In this document: positions 62,927-64,000 of the stretch, piece by piece
How positions within the stretch are numbered: position 1 is the stretch's first letter
Layout of the letters: each line of letters starts with the position of its first letter
Assembly (NCBI RefSeq): GCF_033568475.1
Contig: NC_133123.1
Span: forward strand, 3,410,001 to 3,474,000
DNA length: 64,000 nt
Direction of reading: 5' to 3'
From: Henckelia pumila
Lineage: Eukaryota; Streptophyta; Magnoliopsida; Lamiales; Gesneriaceae
Position numbers and translations under genes: made by a program
Notes under the pieces: model-generated
Told to the model about the DNA's origin: nothing
The model's database searches: none
What the model saw: the letters and a program-made list of their open reading frames with translations, nothing else

Positions 62927-64000
62927 TGAGAGAGTAACCAAGGAAGACACAAGGGGAGGAGCGTGAGGTAAGTTTGTGGGGAGAATATGGACGAAGCCAG
63001 GGATAGCAAAGACAACCAAAGATACGAAGTTTAGAAAGATTAGGAGGGACACCAAGCAAGCGCTCGAAAGAGGACTTGTAAGCTAGGTTGCTTTTGGGCA
63101 TTCGATTGATGAGGTAAACCGCGGTGGCCAAGGCAAAGGGCCAAAACGTAGTGGGGACAGACGCATGATGGAGAATTGCTAGACCAGTCTCAACAACATG
63201 ACGATGACGGCTTTCAGAGAAGCCATTGTGTTCGGGAGTATGGGGAGGAGTAGTGAGATGAGAAATTCCATGCTGACTAAGAAAATATTTGAGAGCGAGG
63301 AATTCATTACCATTATCAGTATAAAGAGTGAGGATGGGACGACCAAAACGTTTTTCAACTAGGGACTTGAAACACCGAAACACAGAGAGAACATCCGACT
63401 TACGTTTTAAATGGTAAAGCCATATATATTTGCTGTAGTGATCAACAAAAATAACATAATATTTATAGCCATCACAGGAGGTAACAGGAGATGTCCAGAC
63501 ATCATAAAATAAAAGTTCAAGAGGAAATTGGGATGATAAAGAAGAATCATGAAAAGGTAATTTATGACTTTTATTATACTTGCAAGAGTTACAATTAAAC
63601 TGACGCAACAGAGAATTAAAGGACGACAACGATTTTGACACCACTAATTTGTGCAGGACTCGATCAGACGGATAACCTAAACGATGATGCCAGACATGCA
63701 GAGACACGACAGAGAGAGTAAAAGCCAGTGGTTATGACGATGGACGCTTAGACCAGGAGTAGACATCGTCCTTAAGTGGACCTTGATGGAGGATTGCCCC
63801 GGTGCGACGGTCCTTCACCTGAAAAACAGAGGAAGAGAAAACAACCAAGAAGTCATTAGATTTACAAAGCTGTGAAACTGATAAAAGATTCTTCGTAATG
63901 GACGGCACACACAAGACATGAGTAAAGTGAAGAGAAGCAGGGTTAAAGGGCGGTGAGAGACAACCTATGTGGGTGATGGGAAGACTAGTGCCATCACCAA
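62927..64000 (-). pseudogene. Copia pol fragment: gag-pre-integrase and integrase
   Basis: Retroelement fossil. The HHCC-type zinc region (HHRLGYP ... CNSCKYNKSHK) and the integrase core (YVIFVDHYSKYIWLY, TLYTDNGNEF, TPEHNGFSESRHRH) are clear. The pre-integrase part (ITKNLLSVSQLC) lies upstream near 63890. It continues past the window end. The LARD insertion cuts it at its downstream edge. The integrase core itself reads open. Confidence 0.88.

Larger units (their letters stand above)
51400..64000 (-). mobile_element. Ty1/copia retrotransposon (fossil), 5' part beyond the window
   Basis: Minus-strand element. Parts seen: gag-pre-integrase and integrase (about 62927-63920), reverse transcriptase (about 54100-54760), RNase H (about 53385-53990 and 51540-51728), a purine tract next to the 3' LTR, and a 136-bp 3' LTR at 51400-51535 (TGTAGAGACG to ATATTCCA on the plus strand). 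The 5' LTR lies past 64000. It is broken: a hAT element and an LTR element interrupt it, and there are several further lesions. The flanking edge of each insertion bears a target duplication. It is older than both inserts. Confidence 0.9.

Overview
This is a eudicot plant nuclear segment. The evidence is the gene content (KIN-12 kinesin, cytosolic eS8, MO25-like, plastid acyl carrier protein, GDPDL, plant EHD), short AT-rich GT-AG introns, very AT-rich intergenic DNA and plant transposon families. An asterid such as Lamiales is plausible but not shown. Ten protein-coding genes can be modelled; reading frame closes across every exon junction used here. I see no operon-like system and no strong candidate for a wholly new biological system.

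Layout. 1-3.2 kb: 3' part of a KIN-12 kinesin gene (+). 4.3-5.8 kb: ribosomal protein eS8 (+), with teloboxes and GGCCCA sites upstream. 6.2-8.4 kb: MO25-like gene (-), convergent with eS8. 10.1-11.6 kb: pirin-like gene (-). 15.5-15.9 kb: intronless plastid acyl carrier protein (-). 16.2-19.2 kb: GDPD-like cell-wall protein (-). 21.8-24.0 kb: DEK_C plus double SWIB protein (-). 24.0-30.6 kb: gene-free AT-rich DNA. 30.6-31.2 kb: LEA_2 membrane protein (+). 31.7-35.1 kb: EH-domain GTPase EHD (+), 16 exons. 35.8-36.7 kb: a second, small SWIB gene (+) with a GC-AG intron. 37.5-38.9 kb: GDSL esterase/lipase (-). From about 39 kb to the end there are no confident host genes, only transposons, duplications and one small ORF candidate.

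The last 12.6 kb is a nest of insertions. A Ty1/copia element (minus strand, 3' LTR at 51.4 kb, 5' part beyond the window) was hit twice. A 1.65-kb hAT element sits near its RNase H end; it keeps a remnant of the hAT C-terminal dimerisation domain and carries a 300-bp hairpin MITE of its own. A 7.8-kb non-coding LTR element (LARD type, 1.34-kb LTRs) lies between integrase and reverse transcriptase. One LTR of that element contains an 830-bp Cassandra-type TRIM whose LTRs carry a 5S rRNA-like segment and read as identical, so it is recent. Target-site duplications support each of these insertions.

Other repeats are two copies of one tRNA-derived SINE, a MITE nested in a MITE at 12 kb, four Helitron-type 3' ends (hairpin plus CTAG next to a host T), a separate 1.14-kb hAT element, and a 1.5-kb segmental duplication at 45.5 and 49.2 kb, one copy of which holds a MULE-type MITE.
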